Below are positions 1 through 11,218 of a DNA stretch of 64,000 nt, piece after piece. Every line of letters begins with the position of its first letter. The first letter of the stretch is position 1. The stretch lies in contig CM059973.1 of the NCBI GenBank assembly GCA_030490835.1, forward strand, positions 61,260,008 through 61,324,007, written 5' to 3'. A program made the position numbers and the translations under genes. Origin of the DNA: Annona cherimola. Lineage: Eukaryota > Streptophyta > Magnoliopsida > Magnoliales > Annonaceae. Under the pieces are notes generated by a model, which searched no databases, was not told where the DNA came from, and saw only the letters and a program-made list of their open reading frames with translations.

Positions 1-775
1 CCATATCCTCCAGCTGGCAGATGAGAATGTGCAGTACTGATGTTCCCTGATCTGTCTAATCCTCCAGCTAGTTGTGTATAATATCATTCACTGTCCTTGG
101 TGTGTCATCCTTGATTTTATAAAAATCGAGTTGCTAGAAGCTTCCTCGTTTGCTTGCATCAATAGCTTTCAACAACAACGTTTTCGATTTATTAAAATTA
201 TTAAATTCGTTCAATCTAGCTGAAGTTAAATATTCAAACTGTGAATGTGATAAAACGACGAGCATACTTGTATAAATATTAGGCTTCATATATGAAATTT
301 TATTAAGATATATACTACACGATAAGTAGTGTGTGATTTACGGATTCACTTAAATTTGTGATTTAGTCATGTTTGAGTCGATCTTAATAATAATACAATT
401 AAAATCCAGCCTTGATATTTATCACTAAGTATATATTAACGTATAGCTATGAGTAAAAAAAAAAATCACAAGCTAAGATGCACCATTATTCATTCATATT
501 TCAATTATAGAAATGGCGACAGTTGTCCCGGTTTTAAAATGAAGCGCAACAAAAAATTTCAAAAGATATTTTAAAAGTTCAAGGTATAAGTGAAATTAGA
601 GATAAAATTCGAGCATATATGAGGAATTCACCCTAAGTATTAAAATTATCAATTTTTTAAACAGATATACAAGCCAAAATAGATAAAATTTTGATTTCAA
701 AAAGTAATTAAAATATTTACATTCAAAAATAATTAAAATGTTTACATTCTTACTAAAATATCTGTTAAAAGAACC
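1..775. other. AT-rich intergenic DNA, no gene seen
   Basis: No open frame with a recognisable domain, no tRNA-like fold and no clear terminal repeat is visible on either strand. Short homopolymer and AT runs dominate. Confidence 0.6.
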
Positions 776-950
776 ATCGTAAGAACAAGATTGAACCGAC
801 GGTCCGACTGCTTCAACCGGGCACTGGTAACCTGACCGGTCCAATTCATCCCGGTTCCGATCTCTCCAATTAAGTCGTATGAAACACCGGCCGATTCAAC
901 AACATATAAGATATCTGGTTTCACCGGTTCATGTTCAACTGCTCCTTAAA
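776..950. repeat. ACCGGTT-rich fragment, possible hAT end
   Basis: A GC-richer stretch with repeated ACCGG/CCGGTT words begins with a GTAAGAACAAGATTGAACCG-like sequence. It resembles the terminal region of the hAT element at 30735-32322, which starts TTGTAAGAACCGG and is equally rich in ACCGGTT words. Only one end is seen and no target duplication was found, so this is a fragment at best. Confidence 0.35.
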
Positions 951-1116
951 AAACGAAATGACCTCATTTTAATTTCTATTGGTTTGCCCCGGTTTCCGTC
1001 CGTTTTCATTGCTGCAATTTATGAGTGGGCATGCAATTGGAAGCTATGGTGCTGAATGCATGGTTTCCTGTGGGTTTTAATGAGTAATGGACGATTTGCA
1101 TTAAAAACGATTAGGA

Positions 1117-1772
1117 TACAGTGCACCTGAGTGCACCTAGCTTCGATGCACTTGAGTGCAAAAATTTATTCTCTAATATTTTAAAAAAAATTTATACAAT
1201 TGTTAATCTAAATGCATTTAACATGTACATCAATTTTTACCTTTTTAGATATTTTTTAGATATTTATTTTTGATTTTTTTAAATTAGTGACATTTTCGTA
1301 AACTTTGTAATTTTCTATGGATATTACAAAAATTTTGGGATATCACCCTAAAATTTTTTGGGATATTATTAAATGCATCCGAGTGCACTTAACTTCAGTG
1401 CACCGGGATGTATCTAACTCATTTTTTTTTAAAAAAAAATTATTCATAAAACTATTAATTTACATATATTAACATGCAAAAAATATATTTAACATGTGAA
1501 CTAATTTTTTACTATTTTTGGAGATTTTTAGATATTTTTGAGATTTTTAAAAATTAGTAGCAATTTTAGTAATTTACTAAAACGCCACTAAGTTTAAAAA
1601 ATTCAAAAAAATCTAAAAATTTCTAAAAAGGTAAAAAAAATTTGAAATGTAAAAAAAATTAAAAATTAGTATACATGTTAAATACACTTAGATTAATAGT
1701 CATGTAAAAAAATTTTAAAAAAATGATTATTTACACCTAGGTATACTAAAGCTAAGTGCATCCCGGTGCATA
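1117..1772. repeat. Palindromic GCACC-type foldback elements (two, adjoining)
   Basis: Words of the type GTGCACCTGAGTGCAC, GTGCACCGGGATG and CATCCCGGTGCAT occur at about 1120, 1395 and 1750. They bracket arms that read as inverted copies of each other, with CTAAAAATNT... in one arm and ATNTTTTTAG... in the other. The same GCACCC/GGGTGC ends and the same arm sequence return at 19091-19605 and 58215-58527, so this is a dispersed family of long-hairpin, MITE-like elements. Two copies appear to abut here. No coding capacity. Confidence 0.5.
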
Positions 1773-1815
1773 AAATCAGTATTGACTGTTCCTTCTCTCT
1801 CATTTCATTATTACT

Positions 1816-2036
1816 TAAGGAATGTTTAGGAAGTTAGGTAATGATGATGAGTAAAAAAAATAAAATTAAATTACAATAAATAGTTGCATTGGTAGTTATA
1901 TACATGTTCAAAAGATAGGATATTTATATAGAAAAATGTAAAAAAAAAAAAATACAAAAAAAGTAGCTTTAAAAAGTGAAAAATTTTAAATAAAAAATTC
2001 TGATTTAAAAAATTTTAGGTTAAACAAACATGTCCT
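1816..2036 (+). mobile_element. Degenerate GGGTGTGTTTGG-family MITE
   Basis: The order of internal words (GATGATGAGTAAA, TAGTTGCATTGGTAGTTATAT, GTGAAAAATTTTAAA, ending AAACAAACATGTCCT) matches the better copies at 5788-6068 and 51643-51923. Both ends are mutated and no target duplication is clear. Confidence 0.45.
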
Positions 2037-2039
2037 CAG

Positions 2040-4089
2040 TCTATTAATAACTTCATTTACTCCCACCACTTAGAAAAGTGTGTAAGATGAAAGATTTAGA
2101 GTTTAAAGTTTGTTAGAGATATTTGTCTCATTTACTCTTATGTTGTAACTGTCCTCTAGTCAATTACTTTTACAAGAGGATAACAAGATAAAAAATAATA
2201 ATTTCAAATATTTTGTTATTTTTATTCACTTTAAAATTGGTTCAAGCATTCTTATATCGATTTCATTTTTGAATTCTTATATATTTTTTAGAAAATTTTA
2301 AAAATAATAAATGTTCTTATTTTCATTTGAGAACAAGTTTGATCGATGAAATTTTTTTATTTTTTTAAATATTAAATTTTGATATATGAATTAAATATAT
2401 TTAAGCCCATATAAAAGTAAAGAAAAATATATTAAAGATAAAAATGCATGAAATTGTTACTTAATTAAATAATAAAATAATTATTATATAGTATCATAAT
2501 ATCATAATCCTTCCTTTTCCTGATCTGGCTTCTTATTCATCTTTCCCCATTTAAATGGCTTTTACCACGGCGGACCACCAAATGGAGTACTACCCTCAGG
2601 GCACCGGATCGCCACAATCTCAGTTTTCGGCTCGCAATGGAAGATGAGAGGGGAAAAGTGGAAATTAGCGACCCCGTTGGTTTAACTGGAATGCGTCAAC
2701 GGGTTTGTCCTGCCGTCCAAGTGCTTGCATCATGCGCGTTTCACGTGTAAAGAAAAATTGTTATCACTGTCAAGATCACCACCAGTATACCCCTATTCTA
2801 ACCTATTTTCGCATACAAATTGTCTTTCATTGGACAATGAGATTGACCATATCCATGCATGTATACTTTTTTTTTTTTTTTATGGGACGATGCATGTATA
2901 GTTGTATATTCGTATGAGTGGGATGGTTGGCAACCTAGCTAGCTACATTAAAGACAACATTGTAGCTGTTGCAGTTTACTCGAATTGAGTTTGTTTTTTT
3001 TTTTTTTTTAAAAAAGATTAATTTCAAATATAACCATAACTTATGTTCATATTGCGGATATATATATATATATATAAACCATACAGATGATCATATATTT
3101 TATTTCTAATTATAAATATGACAATATCCTTAGGACTGACATTATATGTGTTGTGAAAATTACTCATTATAAAGATTAAAAAATATGCTATTTTTAAAAA
3201 TGTGTGGTATATCTATATATATAGAGACATAAATTATTATTATTTTTTGATAATTTTTATAATTTTTTAAAAGAAAACTATAAGCTCTCCAATATCAAAG
3301 AAGGAGGACATTTATGTTACATTTGAATTCATATTACAATAAAACTTATAGATAATTCTTATAATTTTTCTAAAGAGAGACTATAAGTTCTTAAATATCA
3401 AATAGAAACATGTTTCTAAATATTAATGGGAAAGAGCTCCGACGTTGCCTAACGGAGGCAAAGCCTCTAATCACATATGCTAATGTGGATGGTAAATAAA
3501 AACATAAACTATAGTCATGTTTTAAATGAACCTTAAAAAGTATTTCTTCTAGAAGGCTACTGAAAAAGTGACTAACTTCGAAGTTGTAAAGTTTGATCAC
3601 AAAGGAGAGATCTAACTTACGTGGAAGTTTTGATAAAATCTAATGACAGATGGACGTGGCAGATGAAGCCGAATTCCCGCAAAAGTACATGGAATAAACC
3701 TGCCACGCGTCTATAAACAATGATCAATGCGATGCATGTGGCCTGTCACCGACCTAGCAAGAAGCAAAACCCTGCAACTAATTCCGTGAATGGCAACTAT
3801 TTTTATTTTTATTGTTATTTTTTGTTGCGGATGGTGTTTCTTCATTGCTATTATGAAAGTGTAAAAAATTTCTTTTTTCGCTCGTTGCTGAAGAATTGCT
3901 GCTTATAGCCAATGGGAATAAACTTTTGAAGAACGGTTGTAATTGTTGAATTGTTGTTTGTAATTATTAGCAACAAGTTTTAGGAAAGTTTATTACCCTC
4001 ATTAAGCTAATTCTTATAGTTAATTGAAACACTTTTCTGTTTTTTTCGTTCATTATGAGAAAGATGATTTTTACAACCTTATTAGTAAT
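2040..4089. other. Intergenic DNA with one GC-richer island
   Basis: Mostly AT-rich with no domain-bearing frame. About 2555-2760 is clearly more GC-rich than its surroundings. It contains a 31-codon ORF that starts with ATG near 2554 and ends at TGA near 2645, and a CACGTG (G-box) word near 2741. It could be a leftover 5' exon or promoter of a lost gene, but nothing in it is recognised. A (TA)n microsatellite lies at about 3058-3076. Confidence 0.4.
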
Positions 4090-4460
4090 AAATAAATAGA
4101 AAATTTCTCTTGTTTATAACGATATTTCTATACAGGAAAAATTTTCTTACTTATAATAATTTTTTTATAAATAAAATTTTTTCTTTCATATGATAATATT
4201 ATTACAATCAAAACAAAATTTGTTTGCCTAAGGATAAAAATACAAACTATTCTCTATTAAATTTCTTCTTAATAGTTGTTACAAACCTATGTCAGCAATT
4301 AGTGGCAACAAAATTTTTCTTTAGCAAAGAATATTTTGAATTTTTTGCAAGAAAGTTTTAGTTATCAAAATCTAATTTTTTTTTATAGTAGGTATTACAA
4401 CTATACAATTACTGTTGATAATCACAACTAATAAAAAGTACTAATAAAATTGAGATTTAA
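4090..4460. repeat. Dispersed 370-bp repeat, copy 1
   Basis: This stretch, from AAATAAATAGAAAATTTCTC to TTGAGATTTAA, matches 16082-16447 along its whole length with scattered substitutions and small indels. The words around it (AGCAACAAGTTTTAG, GTGGCAACAAAATTTTT) recall the subterminal sequences of plant CACTA-type transposons, but no CACTA terminus was found. Non-coding. Confidence 0.8.
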
Positions 4461-4792
4461 CAAAAAATGTGAGTTTTCGCCATCTTGACTATGGATGGAT
4501 GGATAGGTCTCAAATTCAGGGATTGAACTAGCGGCACAGATGAGTTCGGGAAGATCTCGACATTTGATTGATAGGCGGGCCTTCCTCTTTCCCTTTAATG
4601 ATGAAAATTAGAAATTTGTTTAAATTTTCTATTTTCATATTTTTCTTGCTAGTCCGAATAACCAATCACGGATTTCACGTTTCCAATTGGACTGAGGTCG
4701 TGGTCGTGTAAACGTGAAGTGTGCATTTTGTTGTACTTATTCTATCGAAGATTTCCATGTGCGCGCCCATTTTGAGTCCATCTTTATAATTA
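4461..4792. other. Intergenic DNA, nothing recognised
   Basis: Slightly more balanced base composition than its neighbours, with a GGATGGATGGATAGG microrepeat near 4492. No frame, RNA or element boundary is supported. Confidence 0.5.
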
Positions 4793-5069
4793 AAGGCACG
4801 TTTGGTATACATAGAAACTTTTATAATCAAAATTTTTTAATTTAAAACTTTTCCGTTTTCACAACTATCCTATTTTTAATAATTTTTTTACATCTTTCCT
4901 TACAACTAATATACTTTTCAATTATTTCTATACAAGTAACTATCTGTTCTAACTTTATTTTATTTACTTTTTATCATAACTCATATCGAATCATATTATT
5001 TTGTACCAATTTAAAAATTTTACACGAAAATTTTCATGTAAAAGTTTTATTACTTTCTGAACACACTCT
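4793..5069 (-). mobile_element. GGGTGTGTTTGG-family MITE, diverged
   Basis: It begins GGCACGTTTGGTATAC and ends TTTCTGAACACACTC. Between them are the reverse-orientation internal words of the family: AAACTTTTCCG, CACAACTATCCTATTTTTAAT, ACTTTTCAATTATTTCTA. It has no coding capacity. Termini are mutated and the target duplication is not clear. Confidence 0.6.
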
Positions 5070-5787
5070 AAACGAAAATCCTAACAAGTGTACTTGAGAA
5101 ACCCACTTACTTGCTTCTTTTTTGCTCACTTTTTGAAAAATTATTTTGATGTTTCAATTATCTAAGTATTATCAATGTCGTAAAAAAAATAAAAGCAGAC
5201 ATTTTATTAAATTTTTTTTTATTAAATTAATTTTATTATCTAACTATTTTATTTTTCTTATTTTTATTCCTATATTTCAATCATTTTATAATATATTTTC
5301 TTATAATTTTCCTGTCTATTTTTACTTTATTTTCACTTCATCTCATCCTATCCGTTCGATTGGATTTCGGCATTCTCAACTTACCAAACTATAGCGCAAA
5401 TTGAAATGGGAGGAGTAATTCTTAAAAATATAAATTGTATATTTACCATGTAAAAATGACATTTAGATTCTTTTGATGATAGATAAAAATTCAGAAAAAA
5501 ATTGAACAATTTTTTAGAAAATGATAGAGTAATATAATATAATAGAAATAAATCAACTCTTTGGTAATATATAAATTGTAGGAATAGCATGAATATGATA
5601 AAGGTAAAATAATAATAAAGCGGGTATAGATAAGTAGTTATATGTAAATATATTAAAAAAGATGAAATATAAAAGTAAAAATGAAAAAAATAGGGTGGGT
5701 CATTAATCACATTGACTTTTTGCACTTATGTGGCTCCCATTACGTTTTCGACTTCACAAATAGCCCCAAATGAATAAATAAAATTGT
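5070..5787. other. AT-rich DNA, nothing recognised
   Basis: Long open stretches occur on both strands (for example minus 5725-5381), but they are low-complexity Phe/Tyr/Ile/Leu strings typical of AT-rich non-coding DNA. No motif supports a gene. Confidence 0.5.
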
Positions 5788-6068
5788 GGGTGTGTTTGGG
5801 AATAGATAAAACTTTTGATGAGAAGTTATAGATAGTAAAAGTTATCAAATGATGTGATATGATAAGGGTAATGATGAGGAATAAATAGGATAAAGTTAAA
5901 ATAGATAAGTTAGTTGTATTGATAGTTGTGTAGAAATGATTGAAAAGTAGGGTAGTTGTATAGAAAAATGTGAAGAAATGATTAAAAAATAGAATAATTG
6001 TGGAGAGTGAAAAGTTTTAAATTGAAAAGTTTTAACTTGACAACTTTTACTTGTTACCAAACACATCC
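5788..6068 (+). mobile_element. PIF/Harbinger-like MITE, plus orientation
   Basis: A 281-bp element begins GGGTGTGTTTGGGAAT and ends TTACCAAACACATCC, giving about 12-bp terminal inverted repeats. Its interior (GTGATATGATAAGGGTAATGA, AGTTGTGTAGAAATGATTGA, GAGAGTGAAAAGTTTTA) is nearly identical to 51643-51923. Related copies in this window have 3-bp TTA or TAA target duplications, as in PIF/Harbinger (Tourist-type) MITEs. That assignment is by inference for this copy. Confidence 0.85.
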
Positions 6069-6568
6069 TATATGAAATGTGATGGGATATACTATAGGAT
6101 GTGGGAGTAGTCCAAGCGGATTAAAAAAAGTGTTATAGCTGGTTTATAAAAGAAAATTTGTAATGAAATTGAAAAAAGTTAATAAGAAATGACAAAAGTA
6201 TATTGTTATATTTTTTAAAATGAAAAAGGTATTTTTAATGAAAAATTCCATCATATCTTTATCACATTCCCTTCTTGAGTAGGTACTAAAGATCAAATAG
6301 ATATTTTCCATTAAAAATATAATAGTTTTTATCTCATAACATATGAATTCAAAAATAATAACATGGAGAAAATTTTAGTAATAAATTTAAAAAGTATAAA
6401 TTTTAGAATAATTATATAAAAACATTTTCATAATGAATTTTAAAATAGAAAATTTAAAACAATTATATGGAGAACGTTTCAATGACAAATTTCAAAATAA
6501 TTTTGTGGGGAATGTTCCTATAATAAATTTTAAAATGTAAACTACAAATTAATTATGTGAAAAATGTG
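6069..6568. other. AT-rich DNA between a MITE and the viral block
   Basis: Contains imperfectly repeated words such as AAATTTTAAAATANAAANTNNAAACAAT with AATTATATGGAGAANGTTTC (about 6375-6565), spaced roughly 60 bp apart, suggesting an old tandem duplication. No gene is visible. Confidence 0.4.
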
Positions 6569-6634
6569 ACCCTTATATTATCTTCTCCACCAAATATGAC
6601 CAATTTAAGGAAGAAACTAGAAGAAACAAACCAA
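6569..6634 (+). pseudogene. Short duplicate of the viral capsid region
   Basis: About 40 bp here (TATTATCTTCTCCACCAAAT, then ATGACCAATTTAAGG) repeats the capsid-region sequence at about 11912-11955 almost exactly. It is therefore a second, very short copy of the viral coat-protein region, placed just before the polyprotein tail. The two are now separated by a MITE. This suggests internal deletion or rearrangement of an earlier viral copy. Confidence 0.6.
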
Positions 6635-6903
6635 GGGTGTATTTGGCAATTGATAGGAAATGTCAAGTTAAAACTTTTCAATCTAAAACTTTTCACTCTC
6701 CACAACTATCATATTTTTTAATCATTTTTTCACATTTTCCTATACAACTCCCCTACTTTTCAATCATTTCTACACAACTAACCTATCTATTTTAACTTTA
6801 TCATCTTTACTACTCATCATTATCCCTGTCATATCGCATTATTTGACAACTTTTACACTCCAAAACTTTTTATCAAAAGTTTTATTTGCTATCAAACACA
6901 CCC
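6635..6903 (-). mobile_element. PIF/Harbinger-like MITE, minus orientation
   Basis: A 269-bp element begins GGGTGTATTTGGCAATTGAT and ends GCTATCAAACACACCC. It is flanked on both sides by CAA, a plausible 3-bp target duplication. Its interior is the reverse complement of the copy at 5788-6068. It sits between two viral fragments. Confidence 0.85.
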
Positions 6904-6959
6904 CAAAAATATAAAGAGAAAAGACTATTCAGAAAATAACTACTTTATTATATAGAAAA

Positions 6960-7320
6960 TATTTTCCCTAAGATGAATGATTTATTTCTCATGCCCCTGG
7001 AAAAGATATTAACTTTTATGAAAGAATCCTTTTATAGACTTTTTCCATTTCTATAGAGCATGTTACTAAACCACCTAAGAATGATTTGATTTTATACTCG
7101 AAATTGTATATTAAAAGAATTATTTCCTTAGAACAATGGTTCTCTCATAATCCTAATGCATTATTTTCTTTTCCTGAACCAGTGACCATAGCCGAAAAAT
7201 CAAAATTTTGACCAACTATGATGAAATATAATTATTTGTACTATCAAGAAGTCTGGCAAAACATATTTTTCAGACAAAATTATTTCTTTTCTCACTCTTG
7301 GTGAGTCAAATTTATTTTAA
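6960..7320 (+). pseudogene. Caulimovirid RT-RNase H polyprotein, C-terminal remnant
   Basis: In one plus frame a stretch of about 60 codons, broken by a TGA, reads like the tail that follows RNase H in caulimovirid polyproteins. It has a Trp-Phe-x-His-Asn-Pro-Asn-Ala core at about 7137-7160, then a Phe-Pro-Glu-Pro motif, and ends in an aromatic-rich segment with Tyr-Tyr, Phe-Phe and a final Trp before TGA near 7303. The upstream part needs frame changes. The catalytic RT and RNase H motifs are not in this fragment, so the protein cannot work. In such viruses this end lies just before the intergenic promoter, as it does here. Confidence 0.65.
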
Positions 7321-7779
7321 AAAATCCAAATCAACCAATTCCAAATTGGTTCCTTGAAAATTTTTGGGATTTATAGGGTTTCGATTTTGATATTATACCA
7401 AAAGACTTATTGAGAGTTCTCTCCTCAGAAATTTTATTTGACTTATTAAAATTCATAATAGAATAAAATATCTCCTGAATTATTAGATGAGACTTCTTAT
7501 TCTATACTAAACCTACCACTCAACCATATATGGCTTATTCTTCTTGTATAAAATGGTGACCAAAGTTTTTCTATGAAGATATTCAAGACAGATGTTGTTG
7601 GCAAAGAAAGTACGAAAGGCAACAAAAGGAGAAATTCAAATCTGTCTCACAAATGCCAGCCAAATCAGATGCCACAAAAGAAGCTCTCAAGATAGCCATG
7701 TCCCTTATTAAAATAGATTTCCTAGAATTATAGATAAGGATCAACAGGCAAAAGCTTTTGGACTACTATTCTTCAGCCA

Positions 7780-8330
7780 AGTGGAATCCGATCAGATGGA
7801 TGTCTCGTCGCAGTCCTTATCCAACTAATGGATAAAGACTGCTAAAGCCATTGCTATTCTCCTATTCTAAGATTCCAAAAGATAAAAAACACTTATCAAA
7901 GCATTATCGTTACACTATTCTAGGATTCCAAAGGACAACCGATTACTATTCCAAGATGCTAAAGCAAATATTTTTTAAAAGATGTCTCTCATTGGGCCAC
8001 TCGATTTCTTCCATATTCAGGACACATTACCCAGTTGAGAAGATAGTGGATTTACACCAGTTTCAAGTCCGCTCCAGATTCTAATACTTGTAAAATCCGA
8101 ACCCTATAAATAGATGTGCTAAGTCTTGTAAAGGCATCTAAGAGTCTTCGAGCCTCTTGAGTGTGTCAAGTGTGTGAGTTTTCAAGTGTGAAGTGTTCTC
8201 TAAAATTTTCTCCGTCTCCTGTAAGCTTGATGTCTATCTATATGTAAGTTTTAATCAATCTTTAATGTCTATGGTTCCTTTCTTATATGATGAATGAATA
8301 AAATATAAGATTTTTCGACTGTTATTATGG
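7780..8330 (+). promoter_or_regulatory. Viral intergenic region: TATA box, leader and poly(A) signal
   Basis: A TATAAATAG box lies at 8105-8113, and an AATAAA signal at 8297-8302, about 190 bp downstream. This matches caulimovirid pregenomic promoters, where the signal lies in the terminally redundant leader. Upstream, a 22-bp word (CTATTCTAAGATTCCAAAAG at 7862) is repeated at 7915 with an offset of 53 bp. A diverged copy of the region, including CTATTC-AAGATTCCAAAA and TTGTAAAGGCAT, lies at 29250-29575. Whether it is active cannot be told. Confidence 0.65.
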
Positions 8331-8427
8331 TATGCTGATTATTGGATCAACCATAATGTTATCTTGTTTAAAATAAGAACTCAATTAGAAGAACATCCAA
8401 TATCCTATTGCACATATTATTAATCAT

Positions 8428-10062
8428 TGACGAGTTGCGTATATGTCTATTAAAATTGATCGCTTTTAACGCAAGTATACATGTCAAATCAAGTAATAAA
8501 GAGTGAGTAGAGTATCGTTCCTACGAGAAAATGGTCTAACTAGGATTATTAATCAATTTAGTTGCTTTCGGTGAGTAAGAATTTGAATTTCAAATGTAAG
8601 ACTAAAACTATCACTTGCAAAAAGAAAATAGAAAAGAGTTTCACAGAATAACTGAAATACTAAATGGAGTTATCAATTGGGGATGACAGATGGATAGTTT
8701 GGAATCCTTGAATTTAAACTATATCGCATTGGTTTTTTTTCATTAGATTTCGCAGAAATTTACTAGTCCAAGTTCAATAATCTTTATATATGTCTTCCAA
8801 CGCATATAAAGCTAATTACACCCTATTCAATTACTATGTTCTCATGCCATTAAATAAAGTCAAATTGATGGATTCATAACTTGTTCATTGACTATGTAGG
8901 GTTTAACGGTATATTCCTATCAATTAAACAACTCCCCTTAGCAAAGAGGAAACCTATGCCCTACACATGGATCTAGCAGAGTACACATGGATCTAGCAGA
9001 GATTTTTCTTTTTCAAGGATTAATCATGCAATTAAATCATCTTACAAGGTGGCTAATCTTATAAAAAGCATTAAACATCACCTGCAATGGTAAATCTACA
9101 ACGCAAAATCATATAGAAATCAAATATTCATTCCTGAATCTTAAAGAATCAATACAATATAGTTAGATATCAATTCATCCTAACTATCCATCTAAAGGAA
9201 GTTTAGCTCAAAGACATGATATAAAATTTTTTTACATCAATTATAAAAGTATCCAGAAAAACAGAGAAAGAAAAATAGAAGGATTAAAAGAAAACTGGTT
9301 TTCCGGCAGTTTTCGCCAACGGGGTTGAATCTTCTCCTCAATCCGCGCTTCAAACAAGTTCTTTTCCTTCTTTGGGTATCTATTCCGTCAGGGCTCTCTC
9401 TCGCGCATGACCCCTCAGGTTTCTATTTAAACAAGTTGGTTTGCACAACACATGTACAGAAACCCATGCGTACGGATGAATAGAGGCGCCTAGGTGCCAA
9501 CTCTCTGTGTGCTGGTTGACTTTGAAACCTTTCTGAATGCCCTGGGAGTTCATGCCTTGGCGTCTAGGTGCCAACTCCCTGGATGTTTTGTGACTTGAAA
9601 ACTTTTCAAAATACTTGTACGATCATGCCATGGCGCCTAGCACCAACTTCCTGAAAGCAATTATATCTTGTGACTTCAAAACTTTTCTGGAACTTGTCTG
9701 CATGTTAGTGAAGTGGCACCTAGGTGCCAACTCTCTAGAAGCCTTCTGTTGTGTGAGGTGCTCGAGATAAGGCATGTAGGGTGGCGCCTGGGTGCCAACC
9801 CACATGCTTTTTCACTTGGCTCTGTTCTGCATTCGACTCACTCGCATGCCTGTATTTGCCCGTCCTTTTTGCAAAAAATGAATGAACTAAATAAATAAAC
9901 TAAATCTGCCTAATTTATACAAAAAATGCTATATAATGTTCCTAAAATGCAAAACGAGTGAAAATTAAGCTAAATGGGTGCAAATTAAGCCTAATCCCTT
10001 GGACTAACACGCAAAAATAGTCTAAAATGGGCCATGATAACTCGCATTTTCACGAGTTATCA
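8428..10062 (-). mobile_element. Solo LTR (TGACGAGTTGCG...GAGTTATCA) in the viral leader
   Basis: A 1635-bp sequence starts with TG, ends with CA, and is flanked by perfect 5-bp duplications ATCAT at 8423-8427 and 10063-10067. No internal retrotransposon region is present, so it is a solo LTR. The end at 10030-10062 contains a short palindrome (TGATAACTCG / CGAGTTATCA type). The other end carries AAGTATACATGTCAAATCAA and GAGTGAGTAGAGTATCGTTC. A related LTR in the opposite orientation lies at 22060-25138, where a TATA box sets the transcriptional direction; by comparison this copy is on the minus strand. It contains several GGCGCCTAGGTGCCAAC words at 9480-9800. It splits the viral leader between the poly(A) signal and the primer site. 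Confidence 0.9.
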
Positions 10063-10183
10063 ATCATGAGACTAGATTCTGTGTAGAATTAGAGTAGGAA
10101 TATATTTCGGATGAAGATTAATTATACCTTTATGATTTCAGTTAAGAACAAATTCAATTCTTATTAGGATAAAACCTATGTCA

Positions 10184-10207
10184 CAATTTGGTATTAGAGC
10201 CAAATTG
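10184..10207 (+). other. Viral tRNA-Met primer-binding site inside a hairpin
   Basis: TGGTATTAGAGC at 10189-10200 matches, with one change, the TGGTATCAGAGC site complementary to the 3' end of initiator tRNA-Met that primes reverse transcription in caulimovirids and many plant retrotransposons. It is embedded in a perfect 8-bp inverted repeat, CAATTTGG (10184-10191) and CCAAATTG (10200-10207), with an 8-nt loop. Confidence 0.75.
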
Positions 10208-10278
10208 AAAAGGTTGATGTAAAAATTTTCTCTAGAAAAGCTCAAGATTCACGAAGTCGCGCAGATTGCTAATATCTC

Positions 10279-11190
10279 ATGTTGCTAAGATTGCGTTTAG
10301 GGAACATAGCTTATAAGTCGTTGACTGTGATAATGAGTAATCTTAATAGAATGTTTTTTGCATCACCTTCTTCATCTTCTTCTTCTGTAACTGATACAGA
10401 AATTCATTCTATTGGGTTAGATGAAATTCAAAATATGACTGAAGGAGTTTATGAAAATATTAAAAATCTATAAAAATGGGAAAATACCAAAGGTACTTAT
10501 CAAAGAAATTTATAAAATTGGAGCATTTGATTTTAGAACAGAATATCGAATAAATCACTAGAAACAGTATCAGAATTTGGAGAAGGGTCACATCAAATTC
10601 AACTATTACAAAAGAAAGTCATTAAAGATTTATGTGATAAAGAATTTAAATTCCTTCACTTTGGGTTAATCCAAATAGCTATTCAGCCATTAGTAAGAGT
10701 CGGATTACAATAAGAATATTATAAACTTCTCTATATGCTGACCAGTCTATTTTAACAATTTTCCAAATTTCTCTATAAGCTTAACAGATCCGCTTACCTT
10801 AGATGTATTATCATCATTAATTCAAACTCAAGGATTTAATATGAGGATAGGATCTAAACCCTTATGTATTTAATATAAAATTTATTATAAAGCTATGAAG
10901 ACCTTGATCCCTACGTCATTAGTCTCTCAAGAAAAAGGTGCTACTCCTTACTTTATTACTAATGCTATCCACAAAAAATATAACCAAAAATAATATTATG
11001 GTTAGAAGTTAATCTAGCCACAGAATGGAAACTAGAAAATGATTTATCACCAGAATTTCAGAACAAAATTCTGAGAAAATAGAAGCCATTATAAAAACTC
11101 CTGACAATATAATTCCCAACTTTGAACCATCCCTTAAAAGAATTCCTTTAATATTTCTAGACATATAGCACCTAAAATCACCTTAAAATC
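10279..11190 (+). pseudogene. Caulimovirid movement protein region (30K superfamily), broken
   Basis: Starting about 80 bp after the primer site, the plus-strand frames give in order a Ser-rich N-terminal part (10335-10470, ending at TAA 10471-10473), a block around 10600-10700 containing a Leu-His-Phe-Gly-Leu core followed by an Ala-Ile-Gln-Pro-Leu stretch, and a block near 10830-10900 with an Ile-Tyr-Tyr-Lys-Ala-Met-Lys-like sequence. These fit the viral movement proteins that form tubules through plasmodesmata. At least several stops and frame changes separate them, so no intact product is possible. The family call rests on recalled similarity and needs a profile search. Confidence 0.65.
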
Positions 11191-11218
11191 TTCATCACCA
11201 GCTTTGGAAAGATGATTT

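Noticed and set aside
5146..5725. Plus 82-codon and minus 114-codon frames
   Set aside because: Low-complexity Phe/Tyr/Ile/Leu strings expected from AT-rich DNA; no membrane-protein family pattern and no splice context.
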